From the NCBI GenBank assembly GCA_012861695.1, contig JAAOOA010000375.1:186001-250000 (forward strand): a DNA stretch of 64,000 bases, in the 5' to 3' direction. The translations under genes and the position numbers were made by a program. Positions 1 to 9,189 of the stretch are shown one piece after another; the stretch's first letter is position 1; each line of letters opens with the position of its first letter. This DNA comes from Trematomus loennbergii. Its lineage: Eukaryota > Chordata > Actinopteri > Perciformes > Nototheniidae. The notes beneath the pieces are model-generated. The model saw only the letters and a list, made by a program, of their open reading frames with translations, was not told the origin of the DNA and ran no database searches.

Positions 1-1
1 T

Positions 2-205
2 AAAACTGGTGTCATCTTTCCTGAAACTGATGTGCTGTCCGTTTTACAAACAAGTTATCTTTCTGCTTCTTCACCCTCTGAATTTTCCTCCCCCGTCCCT
101 CTTACTTACAGCCATCACAACAGCAATCAAGTCAGATCTGTGAAATTAAACACCTCTTCCCAAAGCGTGACTTCCCTATTGAGGGAGGAGGGCAGTGGGG
201 CCTAA
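2..205 (+). CDS. Possible C-terminal end of an unknown Ser/Thr-rich protein
   Basis: The frame is open from the left window edge to a TAA at 203-205, about 67 codons, and is rich in Ser, Thr and Pro with no recognised domain. No start lies inside the window, so it could only be a terminal exon. A pyrimidine tract and AG near 110 could also be an acceptor in another frame. The length is only slightly above chance for open frames here. No function is proposed. Confidence 0.2.
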   Translation, partial: KTGVIFPETDVLSVLQTSYLSASSPSEFSSPVPLTYSHHNSNQVRSVKLNTSSQSVTSLLREEGSGA

Positions 206-461
206 CCCTATTTGGCCAAATATACTAACATGCAGAACATATGGTATGTTTGAAAAAAGACTAACCATCTATCCAGTTCAAGCTGTCTTTAAGATGTGAC
301 TTTTTCCCCGTAAAATCGTGACAAACTATTACTTATTAAATTTGACCTCATGCTGCTTGGTTGAAAATGATAGATGAGCATTTAGCAACAGATCAACGCG
401 CAATCAACCCATACAGGAGATCTCTTTTCTACACATTATGTGTTATCACTATAATATCATG
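206..461. other. Unassigned left flank of the palindrome
   Basis: AT-rich sequence with no coding frame and no recognised repeat. It shows no similarity to the sequence flanking the palindrome on the right (9658 onward), which fits the left arm being the inserted or copied arm. Confidence 0.4.
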
Positions 462-604
462 TCATTATTTAATGTTGTTTTGTTTGTGTGTGTGTGTGTA
501 CAACGAAGTCTCTTTGAGAGGAAAATTATAATTTAAAGATCTTAATACCCCCTTATTGTTTAATTACTTCACACAACTATTAAAGAATCCCTATATGAAG
601 TTAC

Positions 605-815
605 ATGAGGCTACATTTACGGGTGTGCTTCCCTAGATGATGTAAATAGTTTAAGTGTCATGTTAGGGGGGCATTACGGACCTCAGGAGTCCGCCCTTGG
701 AGGCTTGGAGAGCGGATAAAGAGAGGCGTATTTACTGGTGTTGAGCCCTGGATGATGTAAATAGTCCAAGTGCCATGGAACTCAGGAGTCCGCCCTTTGA
801 GGCGTTGTTAACATT
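605..815. repeat. Two ~100-bp direct repeats in the outer arm
   Basis: The segments near 618-707 and 738-810 both carry the order CC(C)T-GATGATGTAAATAGT, AAGTG(T/C)CATG, CTCAGGAGTCCGCCCTT and GAGGC. The mirror pair lies at about 9305-9505. The two units are diverged, so this duplication predates the palindrome. Function unknown. Confidence 0.7.
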
Positions 816-931
816 AATGTTTTTTGCTTCTGTTTTTGTTACTAAGATACTTTTTAGCCTTATGATAGGATGAACTTAAGCTGTAGTCAATAAAGACATG
901 TTTAATAGAGTGTTGCTGTTAGAGAACATAC

Positions 932-1498
932 CTGCGCAGCACTCCACCACGTCTTGGTTTTGGCTTCATGGCCTTCACTGTCCTCTCCCTTTTGAGTTTT
1001 TTCAAAGGCTAGGATACATTTTTCCAAATGATCACTTGTTACCTGGTGACAAACATATGGTTATATAACCTTAAAGAACTAACACAAAATAATTAAGTAT
1101 TTGCAATGCATAAACATAGAAGATATCACTGTCATATTATGATCACTTATTGTAAGTAAGTTTAAGTAAAACTAACACAAGTCAATATTATTCACCTGGG
1201 CATTAGTGGGCTTGAGGGTCTCAGGGAGCGTGGACAAAGTGACTTGTCTCTGTATTTGAGGATTCTCAGTGCAGGCACTAACAGGAAGCTGCTGTGCATT
1301 AGTGGAGAGTCCTCTGAAGGCAGCTGTTATTTCATTCACACACTCATCTGTTACCTGCTGACTCCTCATAGTAAGTCTAGCAAAGTCAGCTGTTAAGTTG
1401 TCCATACCATCGCTTGATAACTGGTAACTTTTGATTGACAGTCCAGCCATGGCAGCTGCCAACTCGTCCATATAATTCTTAAGAACGTGGTGACAATA
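932..1498 (-). CDS. Two-exon helical-repeat gene, left-arm copy
   Basis: Mirror image of the right-arm gene at 8623-9189. Exon A is 1196-1498 and exon B is 932-1042 on the minus strand, with consensus AG acceptors and GT donors and both junctions in phase 0. See the right-arm entry for the repeat analysis. No sequence difference from the right-arm exons was noticed. Confidence 0.5.
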
Positions 1499-1919
1499 CT
1501 ACAAAAAAGTGTATATATTAGGTCAGTTAACCTTGAAGAGCTAAACAGTTCAAGTGGTAAGTAACTAAGTATTTGCAATGAATAAACATAGAAATGATCA
1601 CTGTCATATTATATAATCACTTAATATGGAGATAAGTAAAACTGACACAGACAGTTTAAACTGCTTGTTAAAACGCTATTGCTTATTGTGTTTTCTCAGC
1701 ACACTAACATAAATTAAGGATGTATAATATAAAAAACTAGAAAACGATATAGTATTTTCAAGTCTTACTTTAGTATGGTAAAATTAAGAATAAGTCACAT
1801 TAAAGTGTGTCATGATTTTCCGTAAAAAAGTCAAGTATAGTTTGTCAAAAGAATATGAAAAAATCATTTTGTAGAGTAGTATATTGAAAATCTCAGTGTT
1901 TAACTGAACACACCTACAT

Positions 1920-1992
1920 GTGATAACGCCTCGAACAAAGGGGTAATTAGCATACAAAGGGGGGTCACTAGCATCAGTGGGGGAAAGGTGCT
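1920..1992 (+). promoter_or_regulatory. ~21-bp iteron-like direct repeats before the 131-codon ORF
   Basis: Immediately upstream of the ATG at 1993 come imperfect tandem units of about 21 bp, each with CAAAGGGG (or GTGGGGG) followed by TAGCAT (or GTGCTAT). The block sits where a promoter or 5'UTR is expected. A related block without the ORF lies at 10835-10915. The proposed regulatory role rests on position and repetition only. Confidence 0.45.
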
Positions 1993-2388
1993 ATGGGAAT
2001 GAACTTTGAGGAGGGGGAACTTCCAGCTTTTGAAGACAATTATATGGTACCCGTCCTTACAGCTAAACAAATCCTATGCCAGGTATTCAACAGACCACAA
2101 GAAGCACAAGAAGCCCCAGAAAGGATTACATTCAGAGCTAATAATGGTGAAACCGAAGAAGAAGCAAAGCAGATTATAATCGTTGCGGGTGAAAGGATAG
2201 AGAATTTGCAAGTGATGTTAATGCACTTATCTGATATAAAAAATGCATTCATTTACTTCCAAGAGACCCCTAAACATCTAGTTGGGCAATGTGAATTGAA
2301 CGATAAACCGATCACTGTAAATGAAACGCGGAGAGAGGCAGCAGTGCAAATCGCTAAGTCTATTACCTTGTATGCACTACGACATTAA
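1993..2388 (+). CDS. Unknown 131-residue protein, left-arm copy
   Basis: An intronless ORF with an ATG directly after the iteron-like block and an ATTAAA polyadenylation-type signal at 2443-2448. The product is acidic (starts MGMNFEEGELPAFEDNY) with no signal peptide, membrane segment or cysteine-rich motif. Its middle looks helical, with alternating Glu and hydrophobic residues (VAGERIENLQVMLMHLSDIK). I do not recognise the family. The frame is intact in both arms. Its neighbours are a 93-codon ORF and an integrase fragment, which suggests an accessory gene of a virus-like mobile element, but that is inference from context. Confidence 0.55.
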   Translation: MGMNFEEGELPAFEDNYMVPVLTAKQILCQVFNRPQEAQEAPERITFRANNGETEEEAKQIIIVAGERIENLQVMLMHLSDIKNAFIYFQETPKHLVGQCELNDKPITVNETRREAAVQIAKSITLYALRH

Positions 2389-2744
2389 CTTGGTCAAATG
2401 TAATATGTCTTTCTGAAGATGTGGCGAATGGTGTGTTTTTCAATTAAACAACCATAACAAAATGAAAATGTGTTTTATTTTTGCTTTCATATATAGTAAT
2501 AGTATTAACTCCTCTGACTAGACTGTACTAAAATAAGACGTTTCACTGTTAAATAAAAATGGAAGTAGAAAATCGAGATAATGAGGAGGCTCGTTATGTA
2601 TCCAGTAACTATGAACAGCAGTTTGAAAATGTTATTTAACCCTTTAACTCTAATTGACAAATCTAAAATAGCCTCTAGCTTATCTATAATTTGTGATTTT
2701 AACACTTATTCACTGACACAAGGCAGATTATGGCTTTTTTCTCT

Positions 2745-3470
2745 TGCCAATATACTTTTAGACACACTCTGAGGTATGCAAAACCTTAAAACTAGAAAAT
2801 GAAGTACATTGTCTGATTAGATTTTTTCGTAAAGACTGTTTCTCTAAAAGGCAAGTTTGTGATTTTTAACACTTATTTACTGACACAAGGCAGATTTTTG
2901 ACTTTTTTTCTCTTTTCATGTGTTACCAAGATACTTTTTAGATACACTTTTTTGTATGCAACACACAAAGGGGTATAATATGAAGTACTTTGTAAGGAAT
3001 GGGGGTTTCTTTAATACCCCGTTTTTTATTTTAAAAAACACTTGTACAGTTAAATAATGTAGGTTTTCTCTGATATTTTAGTTATTTTCAGCTAACAAGA
3101 TACTTTTGTTGATACACTTTTATGTAGGAACATTTGGCAACTGGTAGAATGTCAATTATTTTGTAAAAAAATGTATTTTCTTAAAGACTGTGACTCTAAA
3201 AGGGAAGTTGGTGATTTTAACACTTCTATTTTTCCCCCGTTGTCTTTCACTTACTGTTTTGATACAGTTTTATGTATGACAACTTTACAACTGGTAGAAA
3301 GTTAAGTACTTTTTCTGAACAGATTTTCTTTAAGACTGTGACTCTTAAAGACACTCTGGGATTTTAGTAAGACAATCCAGTTTTATGGAAGTAACTAAAA
3401 TTATTTTTGTTTTTTCTCCTACAAAGATACTTATAGTTACACTTTAGTGGATGCAAAACTTAAAGTAAAA
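2745..3470 (+). repeat. Degenerate ~170-bp tandem repeats, left arm
   Basis: Five units begin near 2750, 2925, 3098, 3255 and 3420. Each has AAGATACTTTT, then GATACACTTTTATGTATG, a GTACTTT block, AAAGACTGTGACTCT, and usually GATTTTAACACTT. The last unit runs straight into the start of the 93-codon ORF. Orphan pieces lie outside the palindrome at 9658-9740 and 10000-10095. The mirror copy is at 6652-7377. Confidence 0.8.
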
Positions 3471-3476
3471 TAAAAA

Positions 3477-3758
3477 ATGGGTAACTACTATGGAAAACAA
3501 TCTGTATATATCTATCAGAATGCAGTCAATACCTGTTTAATAAGTGTGTTGTTGATGACGATTGAAAACAGAATGAGTAGTGATCCCCGTGTAAACAGAA
3601 TGGTTGAAGTTTGTAAACTAGAAGACATTTTGGATATCGTTCATTCTGGCAGTACTATTCCGGGTCATTGGGAAACGATTGTAAACGAAACATTTAAAGT
3701 GGTACTGGAATCTTCATTTTCCGAAACATTCTGTAACATTAGTCAAGTCATAGTATAG
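3477..3758 (+). CDS. Unknown 93-residue protein, left-arm copy
   Basis: An intronless ORF from ATG 3477 with an AATAAA signal at 3812-3817. The product begins MGNYYGKQSVYIYQ. It has a hydrophobic stretch (residues ~17-28, NTCLISVLLMTI) too short and polar at its edges for a confident membrane helix, and a second helical region around KLEDILDIVHSG. An N-terminal MG could allow N-myristoylation, but the following residues do not make that convincing. No family recognised. The frame is unbroken in both arms, and the ATG follows the last ~170-bp repeat directly. Confidence 0.5.
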   Translation: MGNYYGKQSVYIYQNAVNTCLISVLLMTIENRMSSDPRVNRMVEVCKLEDILDIVHSGSTIPGHWETIVNETFKVVLESSFSETFCNISQVIV

Positions 3759-3940
3759 TTTGACAAAAAGATCTTGAAAAAGTCATGACATTGTGTGTTG
3801 AAATGGTTTTGAATAAACACATCAGTATTTAAAAAAGTAAAATTGTATCAAGTGCATCAGACAACTCAAATTACTCCATTTGAACCATATTATAAATAAG
3901 TATAGAATGGTCATAGTATATAGCAGGGCTGTTTAATAGA

Positions 3941-4862
3941 TTTCTGTGTTCTGTGTTTTGTGTGTCAGTGTTGCAGTGTTTCAGTGTTTCAGTGTTTCAG
4001 TGTTCTGTGTTTCAGTGTTGCAGTGTTTCAGTGTTTTGGGTGTCAGTGTGTCAGTGTTGCAGTTTGCAGTGTTTCAGTGTTTGTGTGTCAGTATTTCAGT
4101 GTTTCAGTGTTTATGTTTCAGTGTTTTCAGTGTTTTGTGTTTCAGTGTTTCAGTGTGTTTGTGTTTCAGTGTTTTCAGTGTTTTGTGTTTCAGTGTGTTT
4201 GTGTTTCAGTGTTTTCAGTGTTTTGTGTTTCAGTGTTTCAGTGTTTTTGTGTTTCTGTGTTTCTGTGTTGCAGTGTTGCAGTGTTGCAGTGTTTCAGTGT
4301 TTTCAGTTTTGTGTTTCAGTGTTTTTGTGTTTCTGTGTTTCTGTGTTGCAGTGTTGTGTTTCAGTGTTTCAGTGTTTGTTTCAGTGTTTCAGTGTTTTGT
4401 GTTTCAGTGTTTCTGTGTTTTTGTGTTGCAGTGTTTCAGTGTTTTCAGTGTTTTGTGTTTCATTTTGTGTTTCAGTGTTTTTGTGTGTCAGTGTTTCAGT
4501 GTTTCAGTGTTTTTGTGTTTCTGTGTTTCTGTGTTTTGTGTGTCAGTGTTTTCAGTGTGTCAGTGTTTCAGTGTTGCAGTGTTTCAGTGTTTTCAGTGTT
4601 TGTGTTTCAGTGTTTCAGTGTGTCAGTGTTGCAGTGTTTCAGTGTTTCAGTGTTTCAGTGTTCTGTGTTTCAGTGTTTTGGGTGTCAGTGTGTCATGTTG
4701 CAGTGTTTCAGTGTTTTGTGTGTCAGTATTTCAGTGTGTCAGTGTTTCAGTGTTTCAGTGTTATGTGTTCAGTGTTTTCAGTGTTTGTGTTTCAGTGTTT
4801 CAGTGTTTTTGTGTTTCATGTTTCAGTGTTTCAGTGTTTTGTGTGTCAGAGTGTCAGTGTTT
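3941..4862 (+). repeat. CAGTGTTT minisatellite, left arm
   Basis: About 920 bp built from CAGTGTTT and variants (CAGTGTTTTGTGTTT, CAGTGTTGCAG, TTTCTGTG). The strand is almost pure T/G with periodic CA. No unit makes a stop codon, so all three forward frames stay open and give meaningless Cys/Val/Phe/Ser/Gln-rich translations. The right-arm counterpart at 5248-6182 differs at several homopolymers and units. Confidence 0.95.
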
Positions 4863-4919
4863 ACAGCCTTTCTTTGCTCTGATCAATCCCACAGGGATCT
4901 TCCCCTGGAAGGAATATAG

Positions 4920-5072
4920 CAGGATGAGAGAAAAACATTAAAAAAACGTATCTTAGAAGTGGCTATAACATTTGATGCAATTCTAAAAGATAGTCAGATT
5001 CCTAAAAAGTTACAAACGGATGCTGGAAAAGAATTATTTGTTTCTTCAGCAAGGCTTCAAAAATCTTGTTAA
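4920..5072 (+). pseudogene. Integrase core fragment, left-arm (fold-back) copy
   Basis: An open stretch of 50 codons contains PKKLQTDAGKELF, matching the second-aspartate segment (LQTDxGKEF) of DDE integrases of the Polinton/Maverick and retroviral type. It begins after a TAG at 4917. On this strand the family match stops at codon KELF, exactly where the arm ends (5039). The following spacer reads as nonsense to a TAA at 5070-5072. It is therefore a truncated inverted copy of the minus-strand fragment. Confidence 0.6.
5040..5070. other. Palindrome spacer (fold-back loop)
   Basis: The only non-mirrored bases in the palindrome. Read on the minus strand they encode NKIFEALLKK in the same frame as the integrase motif just before them (TDAGKELF), a natural continuation for this family. 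Read on the plus strand they do not. The spacer therefore belongs to the right arm, and the copying turn occurred at 5039/5040. Confidence 0.7.
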
Positions 5073-5190
5073 ATAATTCTTTTCCAGCATCCGTTTGTAA
5101 CTTTTTAGGAATCTGACTATCTTTTAGAATTGCATCAAATGTTATAGCCACTTCTAAGATACGTTTTTTTAATGTTTTTCTCTCATCCTG
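5040..5190 (-). pseudogene. Integrase core fragment (Polinton/retroviral type), original copy
   Basis: The minus strand gives about 50 codons holding LQTDAGKELFNKIFEALLKK, the segment around the second catalytic Asp of a DDE integrase. The first Asp, the last Glu, the HHCC zinc finger and any chromodomain are missing: upstream it is cut by a stop and the minisatellite, downstream by the palindrome turn. The Lys-rich LQTD-GKEF context is most like Polinton/Maverick integrases, but other DDE families are possible. Polintons also carry long inverted repeats and small capsid or accessory genes, which is why the neighbouring unknown ORFs are of interest. Confidence 0.6.
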
Positions 5191-5247
5191 CTATATTCCT
5201 TCCAGGGGAAGATCCCTGTGGGATTGATCAGAGCAAAGAAAGGCTGT

Positions 5248-6182
5248 AAACACTGACACTCTGACACACAAAACACTGAAACACTGAAACAATGAAACAC
5301 AAAAACACTGAAACACTGAAACACAAAACACTGAAAACACTGAAACACATAAACACTGAAACACTGAAACACTGACACACTGAAATACTGACACACAAAA
5401 CACTGAAACACTGCAACATTGACACACTGACACCCAAAACACTGAAACACAGAACACTGAAACACTGAAACACTGAAACACTGCAACACTGACACACTGA
5501 AACACTGAAACACAAAACACTGAAAACACTGAAACACTGCAACACTGAAACACTGACACACTGAAAACACTGACACACAAAAACACAGAAACACAGAAAC
5601 ACAAAAACACTGAAACACTGAAACACTGACACACAAAACACTGAAACACTGAAACACAAAACACTGAAAACACTGAAACACTGCAACACAAAAACACAGA
5701 AACACTGAAACACAAAAAACACTGAAACACTGAAACACAAAACACTGAAAACACTGAAACACAAAACACTGCAACACAGAAACACAGAAACACAAAAACA
5801 CTGAAACACAAAACACTGAAAACACTGAAACACTGCAACACTGCAACACTGCAACACAGAAACACAGAAACACAAAAACACTGAAACACTGAAACACAAA
5901 ACACTGAAAACACTGAAACACAAACACACTGAAACACAAAACACTGAAAACACTGAAACACAAACACACTGAAACACTGAAACACAAAACACTGAAAACA
6001 CTGAAATACATAAACACTGAAACACTGAAATACTGACACAAAACACTGAAACACTGCAACACTGCAACACTGACACACTGACACCAAAACACTGAAACAC
6101 TGCAACACTGAAACACAGAACACTGAAACACTGAAACACTGAAACACTGCAACACTGACACACAAAACACAGAACACAGAAA
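5248..6182 (-). repeat. CAGTGTTT minisatellite, right arm
   Basis: Mirror image of 3941-4862, about 13 bp longer, with small unit and homopolymer differences. Its minus-strand frames are all open for the same trivial reason and are not genes. Confidence 0.95.
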
Positions 6183-6364
6183 TCTATTAAACAGCCCTGC
6201 TATATACTATGACCATTCTATACTTATTTATAATATGGTTCAAATGGAGTAATTTGAGTTGTCTGATGCACTTGATACAATTTTACTTTTTTAAATACTG
6301 ATGTGTTTATTCGAAACCATTTCAACACACAATGTCATGACTTTTTCAAGATCTTTTTGTCAAA

Positions 6365-6646
6365 CTATACTATGACTTGACTAATGTTACAGAATGTTTC
6401 GGAAAATGAAGATTCCAGTACCACTTTAAATGTTTCGTTTACAATCGTTTCCCAATGACCCGGAATAGTACTGCCAGAATGAACGATATCCAAAATGTCT
6501 TCTAGTTTACAAACTTCAACCATTCTGTTTACACGGGGATCACTACTCATTCTGTTTTCAATCGTCATCAACAACACACTTATTAAACAGGTATTGACTG
6601 CATTCTGATAGATATATACAGATTGTTTTCCATAGTAGTTACCCAT
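6365..6646 (-). CDS. Unknown 93-residue protein, right-arm copy
   Basis: The predicted protein is identical to that of the left-arm ORF 3477-3758. The only nearby difference I saw is in the 3' flank (6313). If the spacer orientation is right, this is the original copy. It lies on the same strand as the integrase fragment, separated from it by the minisatellite. Confidence 0.5.
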   Translation of the reverse strand: MGNYYGKQSVYIYQNAVNTCLISVLLMTIENRMSSDPRVNRMVEVCKLEDILDIVHSGSTIPGHWETIVNETFKVVLESSFSETFCNISQVIV

Positions 6647-6651
6647 TTTTT

Positions 6652-7377
6652 ATTTTACTTTAAGTTTTGCATCCACTAAAGTGTAACTATAAGTATCTTT
6701 GTAGGAGAAAAAACAAAAATAATTTTAGTTACTTCCATAAAACTGGATTGTCTTACTAAAATCCCAGAGTGTCTTTAAGAGTCACAGTCTTAAAGAAAAT
6801 CTGTTCAGAAAAAGTACTTAACTTTCTACCAGTTGTAAAGTTGTCATACATAAAACTGTATCAAAACAGTAAGTGAAAGACAACGGGGGAAAAATAGAAG
6901 TGTTAAAATCACCAACTTCCCTTTTAGAGTCACAGTCTTTAAGAAAATACATTTTTTACAAAATAATTGACATTCTACCAGTTGCCAAATGTTCCTACAT
7001 AAAAGTGTATCAACAAAAGTATCTTGTTAGCTGAAAATAACTAAAATATCAGAGAAAACCTACATTATTTAACTGTACAAGTGTTTTTTTAAAATAAAAA
7101 ACGGGGTATTAAAGAAACCCCCATTCCTTACAAAGTACTTCATATTATACCCCTTTGTGTTGCATACAAAAAAGTGTATCTAAAAAGTATCTTGGTAACA
7201 CATGAAAAGAGAAAAAAAGTCAAAAATCTGCCTTGTGTCAGTAAATAAGTGTTAAAAATCACAAACTTGCCTTTTAGAGAAACAGTCTTTACGAAAAAAT
7301 CTAATCAGACAATGTACTTCATTTTCTAGTTTTAAGGTTTTGCATACCTCAGAGTGTGTCTAAAAGTATATTGGCAA
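6652..7377 (-). repeat. Degenerate ~170-bp tandem repeats, right arm
   Basis: Mirror of 2745-3470, with the same five diverged units. Confidence 0.8.
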
Positions 7378-7733
7378 GAGAAAAAAGCCATAATCTGCCT
7401 TGTGTCAGTGAATAAGTGTTAAAATCACAAACTTATAGATAAGCTAGAGGCTATTTTAGATTTGTCAATTAGAGTTAAAGGGTTAAATAACATTTTCAAA
7501 CTGCTGTTCATAGTTACTGGATACATAACGAGCCTCCTCATTATCTCGATTTTCTACTTCCATTTTTATTTAACAGTGAAACGTCTTATTTTAGTACAGT
7601 CTAGTCAGAGGAGTTAATACTATTACTATATATGAAAGCAAAAATAAAACACATTTTCATTTTGTTATGGTTGTTTAATTGAAAAACACACCATTCGCCA
7701 CATCTTCAGAAAGACATATTACATTTGACCAAG

Positions 7734-8129
7734 TTAATGTCGTAGTGCATACAAGGTAATAGACTTAGCGATTTGCACTGCTGCCTCTCTCCGCGTTTCA
7801 TTTACAGTGATCGGTTTATCGTTCAATTCACATTGCCCAACTAGATGTTTAGGGGTCTCTTGGAAGTAAATGAATGCATTTTTTATATCAGATAAGTGCA
7901 TTAACATCACTTGCAAATTCTCTATCCTTTCACCCGCAACGATTATAATCTGCTTTGCTTCTTCTTCGGTTTCACCATTATTAGCTCTGAATGTAATCCT
8001 TTCTGGGGCTTCTTGTGCTTCTTGTGGTCTGTTGAATACCTGGCATAGGATTTGTTTAGCTGTAAGGACGGGTACCATATAATTGTCTTCAAAAGCTGGA
8101 AGTTCCCCCTCCTCAAAGTTCATTCCCAT
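7734..8129 (-). CDS. Unknown 131-residue protein, right-arm copy
   Basis: Identical in translation to 1993-2388. It is preceded on its own strand by the iteron-like block (8130-8202) and lies tail-to-head with the 93-codon ORF on the same strand, like a small gene cassette. No family recognised. Confidence 0.55.
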   Translation of the reverse strand: MGMNFEEGELPAFEDNYMVPVLTAKQILCQVFNRPQEAQEAPERITFRANNGETEEEAKQIIIVAGERIENLQVMLMHLSDIKNAFIYFQETPKHLVGQCELNDKPITVNETRREAAVQIAKSITLYALRH

Positions 8130-8202
8130 AGCACCTTTCCCCCACTGATGCTAGTGACCCCCCTTTGTATGCTAATTACCCCTTTGTTCGAGGCGTTATC
8201 AC
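8130..8202 (-). promoter_or_regulatory. Iteron-like block, right arm
   Basis: Mirror of 1920-1992; it directly precedes the ATG of the 131-codon ORF. Confidence 0.45.
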
Positions 8203-8622
8203 ATGTAGGTGTGTTCAGTTAAACACTGAGATTTTCAATATACTACTCTACAAAATGATTTTTTCATATTCTTTTGACAAACTATACTTGACTTTTTTAC
8301 GGAAAATCATGACACACTTTAATGTGACTTATTCTTAATTTTACCATACTAAAGTAAGACTTGAAAATACTATATCGTTTTCTAGTTTTTATATTATACA
8401 TCCTTAATTTATGTTAGTGTGCTGAGAAAACACAATAAGCAATAGCGTTTTAACAAGCAGTTTAAACTGTCTGTGTCAGTTTTACTTATCTCCATATTAA
8501 ATGATTATATAATATGACAGTGATCATTTCTATGTTTATTCATTGCAAATACTTAGTTACTTACCACTTGAACTGTTTAGCTCTTCAAGGTTAACTGACC
8601 TAATATATACACTTTTTTGTAG

Positions 8623-9189
8623 TATTGTCACCACGTTCTTAAGAATTATATGGACGAGTTGGCAGCTGCCATGGCTGGACTGTCAATCAAAAGTTACCAG
8701 TTATCAAGCGATGGTATGGACAACTTAACAGCTGACTTTGCTAGACTTACTATGAGGAGTCAGCAGGTAACAGATGAGTGTGTGAATGAAATAACAGCTG
8801 CCTTCAGAGGACTCTCCACTAATGCACAGCAGCTTCCTGTTAGTGCCTGCACTGAGAATCCTCAAATACAGAGACAAGTCACTTTGTCCACGCTCCCTGA
8901 GACCCTCAAGCCCACTAATGCCCAGGTGAATAATATTGACTTGTGTTAGTTTTACTTAAACTTACTTACAATAAGTGATCATAATATGACAGTGATATCT
9001 TCTATGTTTATGCATTGCAAATACTTAATTATTTTGTGTTAGTTCTTTAAGGTTATATAACCATATGTTTGTCACCAGGTAACAAGTGATCATTTGGAAA
9101 AATGTATCCTAGCCTTTGAAAAAACTCAAAAGGGAGAGGACAGTGAAGGCCATGAAGCCAAAACCAAGACGTGGTGGAGTGCTGCGCAG
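8623..9189 (+). CDS. Two-exon gene of ~23-residue helical repeats, right-arm copy
   Basis: Exon A is 8623-8925 (acceptor ACTTTTTTGTAG, donor CAG|GTGAAT). Exon B is 9079-9189 (acceptor TTTGTCACCAG, donor CAG|GTATGT). The intron is 153 bp and both junctions are phase 0; the frame stays open from 8623 through 9189. The ATG at 8650 may be internal, since the frame is open back to the acceptor. The protein shows at least four related units of about 22-25 residues: around MDELAAAMAGLS, MDNLTADFARLT, VNEITAAFRGLS and LEKCILAFEKTQ, the last encoded by exon B. That unit-per-exon fit supports the splice model. The repeats look like amphipathic helices. Family and function unknown; flanking exons are not found. 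Confidence 0.5.

Noticed and set aside
3941..4941. Three overlapping Cys/Val/Phe-rich ORFs of over 300 codons
   Set aside because: The CAGTGTTT unit contains no stop in any forward frame, so all three frames are open by composition. The same happens in the mirror copy at 5169-6177.
3941..6182. CRISPR-like array
   Set aside because: Units are contiguous, very short and without unique spacers, in a vertebrate genome; it is a minisatellite.
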